The notes below the pieces were generated by a model, which was given only the letters and a program-made list of their open reading frames with translations, did no database searches and was not told the origin of the DNA. Position numbers and translations under genes: made by a program. Positions 24,640 through 36,335 of a stretch of 64,000 nucleotides of DNA are shown here, piece by piece (the first letter of the stretch is position 1; every line of letters begins with the position of its first letter). Origin of the DNA: Blumeriella jaapii (lineage: Eukaryota > Ascomycota > Leotiomycetes > Helotiales > Drepanopezizaceae); assembly GCA_009599575.1 (NCBI GenBank), contig VWND01000051.1, positions 28,245-92,244 on the forward strand, written 5' to 3'.

Positions 24640-26136
24640 AAGAAACGAGAAAGTTGAAATCACCCGAAAAGAAAACGATTTTGAATTGGAGAAAAATTAA
24701 GAAAAGATTTATAATACCGCAGTTAATTTAGCCGATAAAAAGAAATTTTCGAAAGAAATTAGCTTTTGGCCTTTGTTATAAAAATTCAGAAATTAAAACG
24801 ACGAAACTGCTTTTATACGGCTATAAAAGCGCCAAAAATAAAAACTATGCTTAAAAAAAGTACAACCGCTTTTGTTTTATTCGATAATAAAGCCGAAGTT
24901 AATTATATAAATCAAAAAACAGCCGAAGCCAGTGATATTCCGATTATCACCGATAAGCGAATAATTTACATCACCGTTAATAAAAACACGATTAAGTTTA
25001 ATAAAATAATACGGAAAATAAAAATCGACGTTGAAAATATTATTATTTATAAAAACTTTTTAATAATAAAAAAATGTTTTTATTTTATTATTTTTGAAAT
25101 ACTTTGGATTTTGGAAAATCTCGTCAGCTTTAAATACATCGAAAACGGCCAGATAAAAGCTTTTTTCTGAAACTGAAACCGGTTTTTCTAAGGTCAAATC
25201 ACCGTCGCCGGCGATAAAGTTTTTTTAATCAACGTTTTATCGGAAAACGAATAGCCGGCTTTGGTCTCAGGATAAACGCTGGGTTATAACAAAACCTAGA
25301 AAATACTCGGTTAAAAACATTTACGTCGCTAATCGAAATAACACCGCGAATAAAATTAGCTAATATTAATATTTTTGGCTATTAATTCGGAAATAAAAAC
25401 TCCGAAGATTTCGTTTTTATATTAAACAAATCCGATTTATATATTTTATTTTTTTATATTAATATCAGCACTTTACAAACGCAAAACTGATAAAATACGA
25501 TTCGTAAATTTTAGCGAATCCGATGGAAATATTTTCGGAAAAATAAACGATTGGTTTAAAAAGAATAAAGCAACAAGACTATTTTAATCAGTTATTAGCG
25601 AACTCGAAGAATTTATTACCGGCCGATTTTTCAGCTTATTATCTGGCAGTCGATTTATAAAAAAACGATTTGATAATTTAGCAATCGGAACTTAATTTTT
25701 GCTAAAAAAAAAAAATATATTATACGAAATTTTACGCAACCGCGAAAAGGCTATAGCTTTCGATTTTACCGAAATAAGCTAATTCAGCTTTAATATTACG
25801 TTTTATATCGATATTAAAATCGTACTTTACAAAGCTTGGCAAAAAAAAACCTTTTTAGTTTTTAAAGCCTTTTAAAATAAAATAGTCGAAATGCTAAAAA
25901 AACGAATTAAGCAAAAGATCTTCGAATTTTGCTACGGCTTATATAAAAACAAATAATTTATTATTGCGAAAAAAAAAAAGCATTTACAAATTTATTATCG
26001 CAATCGTCGAAATAAACAAAATAACGATACGAAACGCTAACGTGCCATTTAACGTCGATTAATTTTTAAACGAATTCGCAAAATTAATAATTGCTTTATT
26101 TTTCGATTTGTTTTTCGGCTACGATTATTTAATGCT
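24640..26136 (+). pseudogene. pol: Gypsy-B protease and RT N-terminal half (decayed)
   Basis: An aspartic protease signature survives as VLFDNKAEVNYIN near 24871-24910, where family members usually have D-S/T-G-A. The RT fingers begin near 25740; pieces such as RIKQKIFEFCYGLYKNK (about 25895-25955) fit the RIxxGIxxPxxSP-type region. The sequence stops at IALFFDLFFGYDYLML, in the catalytic DxFxGYDQ region, where the outer TA element is inserted. The 134-residue open stretch at 24766-25170 is the protease remnant. Confidence 0.82.
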
Positions 26137-26138
26137 TA

Positions 26139-26375
26139 CTAAGGGGCGCCTATAGGTGGGATTACAACCGATTTAACACCGAGTTAAATCCGAGTTAACA
26201 CTTGGCGTAAAATTAACTCCGAGTATAATTAGAATTAATACGCGATTAAATAAAAATTAATTTTAAAGTTACTAAAGATTAATAGATATAATAGATTGTG
26301 TAATAATTCAAAACTTCGAGAAAAATACAAATTTTATACGAATTAGTTATTACCTTTTATCAACGCTTTTATTAA
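26139..26375 (+). repeat. TA-element L terminal region
   Basis: CTAAGGGGCGCC followed by GGATTACAACCGATT at 26159-26173, then about 200 bp ending in ATTACCTTTTATCAACGC. It is nearly identical, in reverse, to 39455-39694 and 63660-63904. The last two share the end GGCGCCCCTAAG, while this copy reads CTTAG when reversed. Confidence 0.88.
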
Positions 26376-27310
26376 TATTATTATTAACATTATTATTATC
26401 AACACTACTACCACCTCGTCGCCACCATTTCGTCGCTATTATTAATATTACAACCAATATTATTACCAACATCACCATCACTTCGTCGCCACCATTTCGT
26501 CGCCATTACTACTATTACTATTACCACTACTACCATTATTACTACTATTACCACCATTATTACTATTATTACCACCATCTCGCTGCCACCACTTCGCTGC
26601 CACTACTTCGCTGCCACCATTTTGCTGCCACCATTTCGTCGCTATTATTACTACTATTATTACCATTACTACCATTATTACCACCACTACTACCACTATT
26701 ACTACTACTACCACCATTTCGCTGCCACCATTTCGCTGCCACCATCTCGCTGCCACCACCTCGCTGCTACTATCTCGCTGCCACCACTTCGTCGCCATCA
26801 CTACTACTACTATTACCACCACTACCATTATTACCACCACCACCACCATTATCACTACTACTACCACCACCTCGCTGCCACCACCACCTCGCTGCCACCA
26901 CCTCTCTGCCACCACCTCGCTCGCTACCACCATCATCACCATCATCACTACCACTACAAAACCACTACTACCATTAGGACCACCACTACCATCACTCCCC
27001 ACTACTACCACCACTACCACTATCACCACCATTATTATTATTATTATTATTACCACTACCATTACTACCACCACTACCACCATTACCACTATTACCATCA
27101 TTACCACCACTACCACCATTACCACCACTACCACCACTACCACCACTACTACTACCCACCATTACCACCATTACTACCATTACCACCACTATCACCACTA
27201 CCACCACTATCACCACTACCATTATTACCACCATTACCACCACTACCACTACTACACCCACCACTACCATCATCACCACTATTATCACCACTACCACTAC
27301 TACTATTATT
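26376..27310 (+). repeat. CACC-type satellite arm of the outer TA element
   Basis: Mix of (CAC/TAC/ATT)n trinucleotides and 14-bp units of the form TTCGCTGCCACCAT. Very long open frames on both strands here encode only runs of Val, Tyr, His or Gly/Ser and are artefacts of the repeat. It reads CACC inward from the L end and is inverted relative to the arm at 27420-28114. Confidence 0.9.
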
Positions 27311-27410
27311 ATTATTTCGCTAATACTATTTTGCTAGAAAAATAACGAAAAGCCGAACAGCCGAACAGCCGAATAGCCGAACAGCCGAATAAGCTGGGTA
27401 ATTATAATAA
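27311..27410 (+). repeat. Hinge with GAACAGCC octamer array
   Basis: Non-satellite segment TTTCGCTAATACTATTTTGC, CTAGAAAAATAACGAAAAG, then about five copies of an 8-bp unit (CCGAACAG/CCGAATAG). It is conserved in the short copy at 62700-62790 in reverse. It marks the point where the satellite arms switch strand, so it is the centre of the foldback. Confidence 0.85.
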
Positions 27411-28114
27411 TAGCAGCGAAATAATAGCAGCGAGATGGTGGCAGCGAAATGGTGGCAGCGAAATAATAATAGTAATAATAATAATGGTAGTAATAATAGT
27501 AATGGTGGTATAGTAGTAGTAATAATAATAATAATAGTAATAATAGTAATAATAATAATAATAATAGTGGTAGTAATAATAATAGCAGCGAGATAGTGGC
27601 AGCGAAATGGTGGCAGCGAAATAGTAGCAGCGAGATAATAGCAGCGAAATAATGGCAGCGAAATAATAGCAGCGAAATAATAGCAGCGAAATAATAACAG
27701 CGAAATAATAGCAGCGAAATAATAGCAGCGAAATAATAACAGCGAAATAATGGCAGCGAAATAATAGCAGCGAAATAATAGCAGCGAAATAATAGCAGCG
27801 AAATAATAGCAGCGAAATAATAATATAGCGAAAATAATAGCAGCGAAATAATAGCAGCGAAATAATAGCAGCGAAATAATAGCAGCGAAGTGATAGCAGC
27901 GAAATAATAGCAGCGAAGTAATATTAGCGAAATAATAACAGCGAAATAATAGCAGCGAAATAGTAGCAGCGAAATAGTAATAATAAAATAATAGCAGCGA
28001 GATAGTAGCAGCGAAATAGTAGCAGCGAAATGGTGGCAGCGAAATAATGGCAGCGAGATAGTGGCAGCGAAATAATAGCAGCGAAATGGTAGCAGCGAAA
28101 TAATGGCAGCGAAA
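27411..28114 (-). repeat. 14-bp satellite arm (ATAATAGCAGCGAA units), RIP-altered
   Basis: About 50 units related to ATGGTGGCAGCGAA, most converted to ATAATAGCAGCGAA by G-to-A changes, in the opposite orientation to the arm at 26376-27310. The array resumes at 39697-39835 after the inner element. Open frames here are repeat artefacts. Confidence 0.9.
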
Positions 28115-28116
28115 TA

Positions 28117-28620
28117 CCGTACGGCTTATCTAGGGTCGGATCACAACCGATTATACCCGGTTGCAAAACCGGGTATACACCGATTATAATCGGTTTTAAA
28201 ACCGGGTATACACCGATTATAATCGGTTTTAAAACCGAGTATACACCGATTATAATCGGTTTTAAAACCGATTGTACACCGATTATCACCGGTTTTAATC
28301 GATTACAATCGGTTTTAAAACCGATTATAATCGGTGTATACCCGGTTTTAAAACCGGGTATAATCGGTTGCTAATCGGTGTCAACACCGAAGTGGCGCGG
28401 TTTACTCTCACATCGATGTGACGATTTTACACCGAGTATAATCGGTGTTATCGAGTATAATCGGTGTTATCGAGTATAATCGGTGTATAATCGGTGTTAA
28501 CACCAAAACAAAACCAAAACTTATAAATTTATTATATTAAATCGATATTTAATATTGATCAAACCTTCGAAAATATATTAAAAAACTTATATTAAATTAC
28601 TAGTACGTTTATTAAACACT
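28117..28620 (+). repeat. TA-element R terminal region with palindrome cluster (inner copy)
   Basis: After CCGTACGGCTTATCTAGG and GGATCACAACCGATT come many copies of self-complementary units such as CCGATTATAATCGG, joined by TTTTAAAACC and GGTATACACC, to about 28500. A short conserved island GTGGCGCGGTTTACTC...ACATCGATGTGACG sits at about 28391-28425. Same layout at 61613-62050 and reversed at 39950-40297. Such clusters could bind a transposase or form cruciforms; that is inference. Confidence 0.87.
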
Positions 28621-29507
28621 ACTTTTTAATATTAACCTCACCAACACTATCACCACCTCGCCGCCACCACCTCACTGTCGCCAATACCAACACCACCACC
28701 AACACTACCACCACCTCGTCGCCATCATCTCACTGTCGCTAACACCAACACCACCATCAAACACCACCACTACCAACACCACCACCACCATCACCACCAA
28801 CACCACCACCTTATTGTCGCCAACACCAACACCACCACCACCAACACCACCATTACCAACACCATCACCATCTCGTCGCTACCATCTCGTCGCCACCATC
28901 TCACTGTCGCCAATACCAATACCACCACCAACACCATCACCATCTCGTCGCCACCATTTCATTGTCGCCAACACTAACACCACCACCAATACCATTACTA
29001 TCAACACCATCACCACTATCACCACCACCACACCACCACCTCGTCGCCACCACCTCACTGTCGCCAACACCAACACCACCACCAACACTAATACCAACAC
29101 CACCATCAACACCAACACCAACACCACCACCAACACCACCACCACCTCGTCGCCACCATCTCGTCGCTACTACCACTACCATCATTATTACCACCATTAT
29201 TACCATCACCACCTCGTCGCCGCCATCTCGTCGCTACCACCTCGTCGCTATTATTATCACTACTATTACTACCATTACTACCACTAACACCACTATTTCG
29301 TCGCCGACACCTCGCCGCCACCACCTCGTCGCCATCTCGTCGCCACCATCATTACCATCACTATCACCACCACCATTACTATTATTATTACCACCTTGTC
29401 GCCGCCACTTCGTCGCCACCACCTCGTCGCCATTATTATCACCATTATCATCACCACCATCATCACCATTATCACCATCTCGTCGCCGCCACCATCACCT
29501 TTATCCC
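28621..29507 (+). repeat. CACC/CTCGTCGCCACC satellite arm of the inner TA element
   Basis: Dense ACC/CAC repeats with interspersed CTCGTCGCCACCA and CTCACTGTCGCCAACACC units. It retains a very high CpA content, unlike the RIP-altered arm just to its left. All open frames here (Thr/Pro/His/Val-rich) are repeat artefacts. Confidence 0.9.
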
Positions 29508-29760
29508 ATTATTATTTAGTATTACTATTATTCTTATTATTATTCCCAATATGCTTTCTATTATTTTTATTATAATACCTATTATTTTTATGATTATTTC
29601 TATTAACGTCGCCGTTATTTCTATTATTATTTTTATTATGCTTTTCATCTTTTTTATTATCATTTTTATTATGCTTCCCATTTTCCTTATTATTATTTTT
29701 ATTATTCTTATTATTTTTATTATTAATCTTATTATTCCTACCGTTATTCACGTTTATATA
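29508..29760 (+). repeat. (ATT/TTC)n low-complexity edge of the centre
   Basis: TTATT/ATTATT-rich run linking the CACC arm to the unique centre. Ile/Asn-rich open frames on both strands are composition artefacts. Confidence 0.7.
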
Positions 29761-32700
29761 TAATCAATCGACCAATCGCATATGTAATATAATTTATTTT
29801 TTAAATCTTTTTTATTTCATTCGTTTTTATTATTTATCGGACAAAATACCAAATAATTCTGGTCGTAATATAATTTAAGCAATTTAATAAATCTAATATT
29901 TCGAGCTATTCGTCAGATTTCCAAACTTAATATTTTATTTTCCATTGGATTTTCATTATTATTATTTATTTTTTCGACTTCGTAATATATAAAAAAGACG
30001 TAGGGTTTACTTTGAAACTGCGCGATGCAAAACTGAGCGATTTGGCAGATACGATTGTTATTGATATTGCTATTATTATCGCTATCGATTTAACAAAAGT
30101 TTTTAATATTAAAAGTGCGACGGCGACTATTCGAGAAAGTATATAATAGTCGTTGGTATTATATAATTCGATTTTTTTCGATTAAAAGTAATAATATTAT
30201 AAATTGCGTAGTTTATATATATCAGTCTGGATTTAAGAAAAGCATTATTTACCTTTGTTAAAAGCGCTTCGAAGTTGCTTATTAAAAACCTTAGGTGCAA
30301 TGGTTAATATAAATAAGCTTTTACTTATGCGTAATTTTCTTTCTGTTGTAATGCGAGATGCAGCGTAGCTTTTTACGTCGATATTAATTTTATTATAATA
30401 ATTAATATCCAGGCTGTGTTTTATTCCGGCTTTTTATCTTTTTTAAATCGTTCGAAAAAAGAAATAAAGCTTTGAATTAATTCGGAATAATATTTTTGAA
30501 TAATATTTAAAAGATCGTTTAATTCGGAATATATGTTTTTTTCTACGCGCCGGCGAATCCTAATCGGAATGATTATTATATATTATTCTTGGAAAAAAGA
30601 TAAGTTATAAAATTAAAAAGTGCTGCGATATCAACCTAATTTTTTCAATTATTAATAATAATAAACGTTGTTAGCATAGTGTTTTTATAATATTATTAGC
30701 AATTATGTGTTGATCATTTACTTGTGTTTAAACTTTCCGGCCAATACGTTTTTATTTATAATATGCGCATATTTTTTAGCGTTGTCGGATAAATAAAATT
30801 CGATATGAAAATTGAGTAAAATAAAAAGCTTATTTTATTTGTTCCGCTTTTTCGCTGGTCGGGCGTTTTCTGCGACGTTATTTTTATTTTTTATTTTTAT
30901 TTTGAGTATTAACGTTAAAAAGGTTGGGAATGCTTTTCCTAGCGTTGTTTGTATTCTTTTCCGATATAACTTTTTGCCCGGCCTTTTGTGTATTGCGAAG
31001 TAAGATATTATAAGCCATGCGAAACTTTCGCAAAAAGTAGTAAATATTTTTCGGTAGTATATATAAGATCTTCGAGTAAACTTTCGTAAAAATAACAGTA
31101 ATATAGCGAAATAAGCGTATTAGTTTTTTAATAAATGGGTTTTCGCTTTGTATACGCATTAATACATTCAAATAAAATAGCTTATATTAAGATTTTTTTC
31201 CGCGATATCGTAGGATAAAAAAAATTAGAATAATTGCTCGCCCGGTTTCTGAAAATAACTACGAGAATAAATAAAAAAGTGATTATATACGCGGCCAACC
31301 AAATGGAAACGGAAAGTTTTGTATAGTTTTAATAAATCCAGTAAAGCTTAGTTTCGTTAGAATAGTATTAAATAATAAATTAAATAAAATTTTATTTATT
31401 TTTTTCTATTTTGAATAAAATGCGTTATAAGTTCGTCCAAGAACCAGATCGAAAGCGGATGCGATAGAAAAGATATTTGGCTTATTTTTTCGCATATTAT
31501 AATCTGCGAAAAAAAACGGCTTCGCTAATGGTTGTTTATTTTTTGCTTACGCCGACGAAAGTGTATTATATTTTAATAATAACGTGAAAAATAAAAAAAG
31601 TCGAAATTTCAATCTTTTCGTTCGTATAATTATGTATAGCATGTTTTATATTCAAATACAGCGTTATAGCGTATAAATCCAAAGTTATCGGCTTATTAAA
31701 GCATATTTTTTAAAAAAACGATTAGGAAAACCTTTATTATAAATATTTTTATTATTAATTCGGATAAAAATACTTTTAGCAAGCTTGCTTATATCAGGCT
31801 TCAAATTGGCTACGACGTCCGATATCGCCGCTTTATATAGTTTTAAAATAAAAGTGAAATTGTTACTAGGTTTTCGGCGTTTTTTCGAAAATCAGATTCG
31901 CCGGTGTAATATAAAACCTTTTAATAACTTTGTAATTGTTGCGATATATTCCGAAGTCGTTTATAAACAAAGTAAGCGGGACAGATATACAGTGTTAAAA
32001 GCTAGCAAATTTTTTAAGATATTTCCGACCGTAAACACCGATTTTTAATTCGGCTTGTAAAAATGGGGTTTCTCGGATTTTTATTATAGTGGCTCGATTT
32101 AATCCGATAATATGCTTGATAAAAAATCTATTTATATAAATATTAGTTTTTTTTATATTATTAAATTTCTAAAAGATTGTAACAACGCTTCGGTATATAA
32201 TTTGCTCCGGAACAATTTCGAACGTTTTATTAAAAATAAAAAGCTTTTGATTTTCTAGATAAACGTTAATATTATCGGGTAACTTTTTTTCGAAAGCTAT
32301 TTTTATTATAGTAAAAATAATACTTTCGATAGCAGTAAAAAGTTTCGATCGATGCTTACGTTTAATAAACGTAATACGACTTTTGGAAAAGCTATTTATA
32401 AAGCTTATTAATTTAACGATATCTTTTGGCAAAAGGATATTACCGTTTAAATTTCGGGCAAAGTCTTCGGAAATCGTTAATACAAATATGCCTTAAGCTT
32501 TAAAATAATAAAAAACTCATAAGGTTTATTAATATACTAGGCCATGCCCAGGTGCATTTTGTTTATAATAACATTCGTTCGCATCAGATAGGCGATCAAA
32601 TCCATTGAATTATACTAATAATGCTACGTCTTTCTGATTATTCGTATACGCCCGGTCTTGCTTTTTTGCCTTTTTTCCAATATAGCCTGCTTTTTTAATA

Positions 32701-33100
32701 CGACAGTAATCGGTCGTTTTAATAAACGCAATAATAGAAGGTAGGCACGCATTTGTTTTTTTAAAATGTTTATTCTAAAAGGCAGCTTTAATACATTTTT
32801 TTATTTGAAAATAACGTTTTGGGCTATAAAAAAAAGCTGTCGAAGCTATTTATATACCGTCCGGGATATCGAGTTTTTTTCGCATTATAGCTTAATTGCA
32901 AAATGGAAAGATGATATAAGTTTTTTAGCTGTTGATACAGTAATAAATTCGAGATTTGATAGAACTGGTGAAAAAGATGGGCTGGAAACAGTAATAAATA
33001 AAATTGAATTGTGCGAAAAAACAATTAATTTAAATATATCGGAAAATACCATTTCAGTTTTATTTGAAGTTTGCATTGTATTTTATAATTGTTAGCATTA
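29761..33100. pseudogene. Decayed coding-like region in the inner TA element centre, strand uncertain
   Basis: About 3.3 kb with long frames broken mainly by TAA/TAG. On the plus strand one frame is continuous without frameshift from about 31590 to a stop at 33095, ending in an intact 109-residue stretch (32766-33095; KWKDDISFLAVDTVINSRFD). On the minus strand an equally long frame runs from about 32610 to 30884 with one slip near 32013 (FNGFDRLSDANE; LVLGRTYNAFYSK). Both are depleted of stops, so the true strand is unclear. I recognise no transposase signature. Being the only non-repetitive part of the largest copy, it is where a mobility gene would be expected. Confidence 0.4.
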
Positions 33101-33103
33101 TTT

Positions 33104-33910
33104 TTAAACGCGATATATACTTATATTATCGTAAAAACCTTTTAATTTTGTATTTTTCTTTTCGTTATTTATAATATCATTACGATCATTTGTATTATCG
33201 TTCTCGCCGTTTATAACGTTGCTATTTTTTTCGTTATTTATATTAACGTTCTTATTATTTACGTTGTTGTTTTTGTTATTTACGTTGTTATTTTCGTTAT
33301 CCACGTTATTATCTTTGTTATTTATATTAACGTTTTCGTTATTCACATTGATATTTTCGTTATTTACATTGATATTTTCGTTATTCACGTTATTATTCTC
33401 GTTATCCACGTTGTTATTTTCGTTATTTATACTAACGTCCTTGTTATTTATACTAATATTTTCGTTATTTATATTGATATTCTTGTTATCCACGTTATTA
33501 TTTTCGTTATTCACGTTGTTGTTTTCGTTATTTATATTAACGTTTTTGTTATTTACATTAACGTTTTTGTTATTTATATTAATATTCTCGTTATCTACGT
33601 TGTTGTTTTCGTTATCCACGTTATTGTTTTCGTTATTTATATTAACGTCCTTGTTATTTATATTAACGTTTTCGTTATTTATATTAATATTCTCGTTATT
33701 TATACTAATATTTTTGTTATTCATATTAATATCTTCGCTATTTATATTGTTATTTTTTATTATTTATATTATTGTTTTTATTATTTATATTAATATTTTC
33801 GTTATTTATATTAATATCTTCGTTATTTATATTAATATCTTCGCTATTTATATTATTATTTTCGTTATTTATATTATCGTTTTCGTTTTTATTATGCATA
33901 TCGGAATCGT
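33104..33910 (-). repeat. 21-bp minisatellite coding Asn-rich heptads on the minus strand
   Basis: More than 30 units of about 21 bp related to TTATTTATATTAACGTTTTCG. On the minus strand they read INNENVN/INNKDVN heptads without a stop from 33724 to 33104; further units extend to about 33900. The plus-strand Leu/Phe/Ser frame (33219-34094) is the antisense. It could be a low-complexity domain of an element protein, but may simply be a minisatellite. Confidence 0.7.
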
Positions 33911-34099
33911 TATTAATAACGGCTATGTTTTTATTTTAATTATTAGCATCGTATTTAACTTTGCATCCGGTTTTATTACCAATTTTATTCTTAGCTTTAT
34001 CGCGGTTTTTACTATCAGCTTTTTTTGTGTATGCGCTTATCGTAGTCGTTATAAATATAATCGTCGCCGTAGTCGGGATCGGAAAAAGCTGTAGGTATT

Positions 34100-35403
34100 G
34101 CAGAGGATAAGAATAAGGACGAGGGTGATGAAAAGAAAGATTCGTTAACCGATTGTTGCTAGATAAATAATCGCGTTGTATTAGAACGTCGTATTATTGT
34201 AACGACTGGTATATTATTATCGCAGTAGTAGTGGGTATATGTAGCAAAGAAGATGGATACTGCTAGTAAGAAAATGCAAAATGCAAACGCATAAAAGAAT
34301 AAAGGAATTAAGGTAAGCGCATATTATTTATATAAAACCGCGTTCCGCCGCGATAAAACGCGGGGCATAAGGCGAACAAAATTCGGTATTTGTATGGATA
34401 GTATATATTTACTTTTTTTATATGCTATTATTTTCCGTCTGCTTTTTCGGACGCTAAAATTAAATGGATATCATATATTTCCAAAGCATTAATATTAATA
34501 TTAGTCGTCCGAAAATTAATAATTAAGTATTATTTTTTATTTTAATTTATTTTATTATTATCAAGCCTATTAATTTTTTTATTAATTTTAAATTGTTAAG
34601 TGTTTTCGTTAGTATTCGCGAAAAAGTTATTATTTACGGCCATATTTTGGTTCTGATTAAAATCGATAACTTTGCGGATCTGGCGTTTTAATAAAATGGA
34701 AACTGCGTTGAATGGAAAGTCGTTTATTGATAAAGTATTTAAAAACAGCCAGTTTATAAAAGCTATTAAATACGGCTAGCTGATAATAACGAATAAACTT
34801 CGAAAGTTTGTCGTTTTTAGTTTTATTATAAATGCGAGTAAAACGCTCGTGAATTATAATATAAACAACGGAATCTAAAAGTTTAAGTAAGTTATATTTA
34901 GTATTTTAATATGCAAAAGGCCAGGCAAGTAAACTTATAACGTAAAAAATTGAATTTTAGTTCGAATATATTAGCAATATCGATCGCCGAAGAAAAAACA
35001 GAAAATAATAATTCGATTTAATATGCCTAGAATCGCGAGTTAATCGCATTTTTTAAGAATCCGTAATTCGTGCTTTGTGTTAAAGTTTTATTATAACGAT
35101 TGTTTTTAAATAAACTCTTGGTGAAAATATATGTTTTGCGGAAAATTAAACTTTTTTAATTTTTGAAATCGGAGTTCGATTTATAAACGCAATTCTTAAA
35201 TATAGTATTAATGTTCGATAAGCCCGGAAAAACCTTTTGTACCGGTATATAGGATTTGTTTCGATCGAGCTCTGTTATATAAACCCGGCGGTTCTAGAGT
35301 TTTTTAATTTAGCCATAGCTTTATTTTCGGTTTTGGTATATTCGATAAATACTTTTCTAGCTGCTTTTTGCTGTATCTTCTTGGATTCGGAGGCTTTTAG
35401 GTA
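34100..35403 (-). pseudogene. Decayed continuation of the minus-strand ORF, unknown
   Basis: Downstream of the stop of the 35404-36198 ORF the same frame continues for about 60 codons (ASESKKIQQKAARKVFIEYT; KAMAKLKNSRTAGFI), then pieces in other frames (about 34700-34800, KLSKFIRYYQLAVFNSFYKL). This suggests that the 264-residue ORF is only the front of a longer, now broken protein. No family recognised. The part from 34100 to 34600 is AT-rich without clear coding. Confidence 0.35.
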
Positions 35404-36198
35404 TTAGAAGATATTGGATTTGCGCTTTCGCTTTTTGACTTTCTGTCTATTATTTTCGTTTTCGTCAGATGGAGGGGTTATAAGTGTTTTAAAAAAGCTC
35501 TTTTCCATTTTTAGCTTTGGTTTGCGTCTGCTTCGGGGCAGTGGCAATGGCAGTAGCAATGGCAGTGAAAGCAGCAGATGCAATATATGTAGAAAGCCGT
35601 TCTGGAGAATTGAATTGCGACCGAGAAAATAAATTGGACTGCGACTAAGATAAAAAGGGCTATGATTAAGAAGCACGTAGGTTTGCCTGCGAGCCGGTTG
35701 TCCTCGAAAATGCCTGCGAGCCGGTTGCTCTCGAAAATGCCTGCGAGCCGGTTGCCCTCGAAAATGCCTGCGAGCCGGTTGCTCTCGACGCTGGTTGGAT
35801 ATTACTATTGCTTTTGCTTTATGGTCGGTAAAAAGGGTTGTTAACAGCCTTTTTAACAGGTTTCGCTTTCGTCGCAGGCTGGGAATAAGTTTTTTAGTAA
35901 AGCTATCGTTAGCTATTAAATAATATATAATAATAATACTAAGATCGTGATACGAATATACTTTTGCATTTTTAATTCGAATAAGGCTATTATATATTAA
36001 GCCATTTGTATTATTTTTATTATCGCTATCGAAAATTTTTATATTTCGCTTGCGATTGCTAATATTCGTTCGTTTTAATTTATCCGTTTTTCGTATATAA
36101 ATTTGAGAATCTTTTATAATTTCATCGGAAATTCCTGGTTTATCGGGTGTATTTTCGCGAAAGACCTTTTTGCGCTTTTTGAAAAGCTGAGATAGCAT
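35404..36198 (-). CDS. 264-residue ORF with a 9-residue tandem repeat, unknown
   Basis: Longest intact ORF that is not satellite. It starts ATG at 36198 (MLSQLFKKRKKVFRENTPDK) and has a charged N-terminal region. Four to five copies of a 27-bp repeat (35683-35790) encode RREQPARRHF/RGQPARRHF, followed by a Leu/Pro-rich part and a basic tail KVKKRKRKSNIF like a nuclear signal. It is less RIP-altered than the surroundings. The TAA at its end reads through into similar coding text, so it may be truncated by mutation. Unknown function; possibly an accessory protein of the TA element. Confidence 0.4.
   Translation of the reverse strand: MLSQLFKKRKKVFRENTPDKPGISDEIIKDSQIYIRKTDKLKRTNISNRKRNIKIFDSDNKNNTNGLIYNSLIRIKNAKVYSYHDLSIIIIYYLIANDSFTKKLIPSLRRKRNLLKRLLTTLFTDHKAKAIVISNQRREQPARRHFRGQPARRHFREQPARRHFRGQPARRQTYVLLNHSPFYLSRSPIYFLGRNSILQNGFLHILHLLLSLPLLLPLPLPRSRRKPKLKMEKSFFKTLITPPSDENENNRQKVKKRKRKSNIF
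35683..35790 (-). repeat. 27-bp tandem repeat inside the 264-residue ORF
   Basis: Four near-identical units of TGCCTGCGAGCCGGTTG plus CTCTCGAAAA, high in CpG and free of RIP damage. In frame with the minus-strand ORF (Arg/Gln/Pro/Ala-rich). Confidence 0.85.
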
Positions 36199-36335
36199 AA
36201 TAATAGTGGATTGATTAGATTGGCTAGACCAATAATCAAAATTAGATATGTTGAATAGCGCGCTGGTAGTAATAAATAGTAAAAGGTGTGATGAACGTAA
36301 TATATAAGTATGCTAATTAAGATGAATAGGTATAG

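Noticed and set aside
26478..27323. Long open frames up to 233 residues on both strands
   Set aside because: They encode only Val, Tyr/His or Gly/Ser runs from CACC-type satellites, open in several frames at once; repeat artefacts.
28117..28510. Helitron 3' hairpin or tRNA-like structure in the palindromic R end
   Set aside because: Flanks show a TA duplication, there is no CTRR end, and palindromes are many rather than one terminal hairpin.
28814..29763. Thr/Pro/His-rich and Ile/Asn-rich ORFs
   Set aside because: Satellite and ATT low-complexity translations on both strands.
30812..31003. Plus-strand 63-residue ORF as a gene
   Set aside because: Overlaps an equally open minus-strand frame and is not in frame with the longer plus-strand reading ending at 33095.
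35683..35790. CRISPR-like 27-bp repeats
   Set aside because: Units are directly abutting with no spacers; an in-frame coding repeat.
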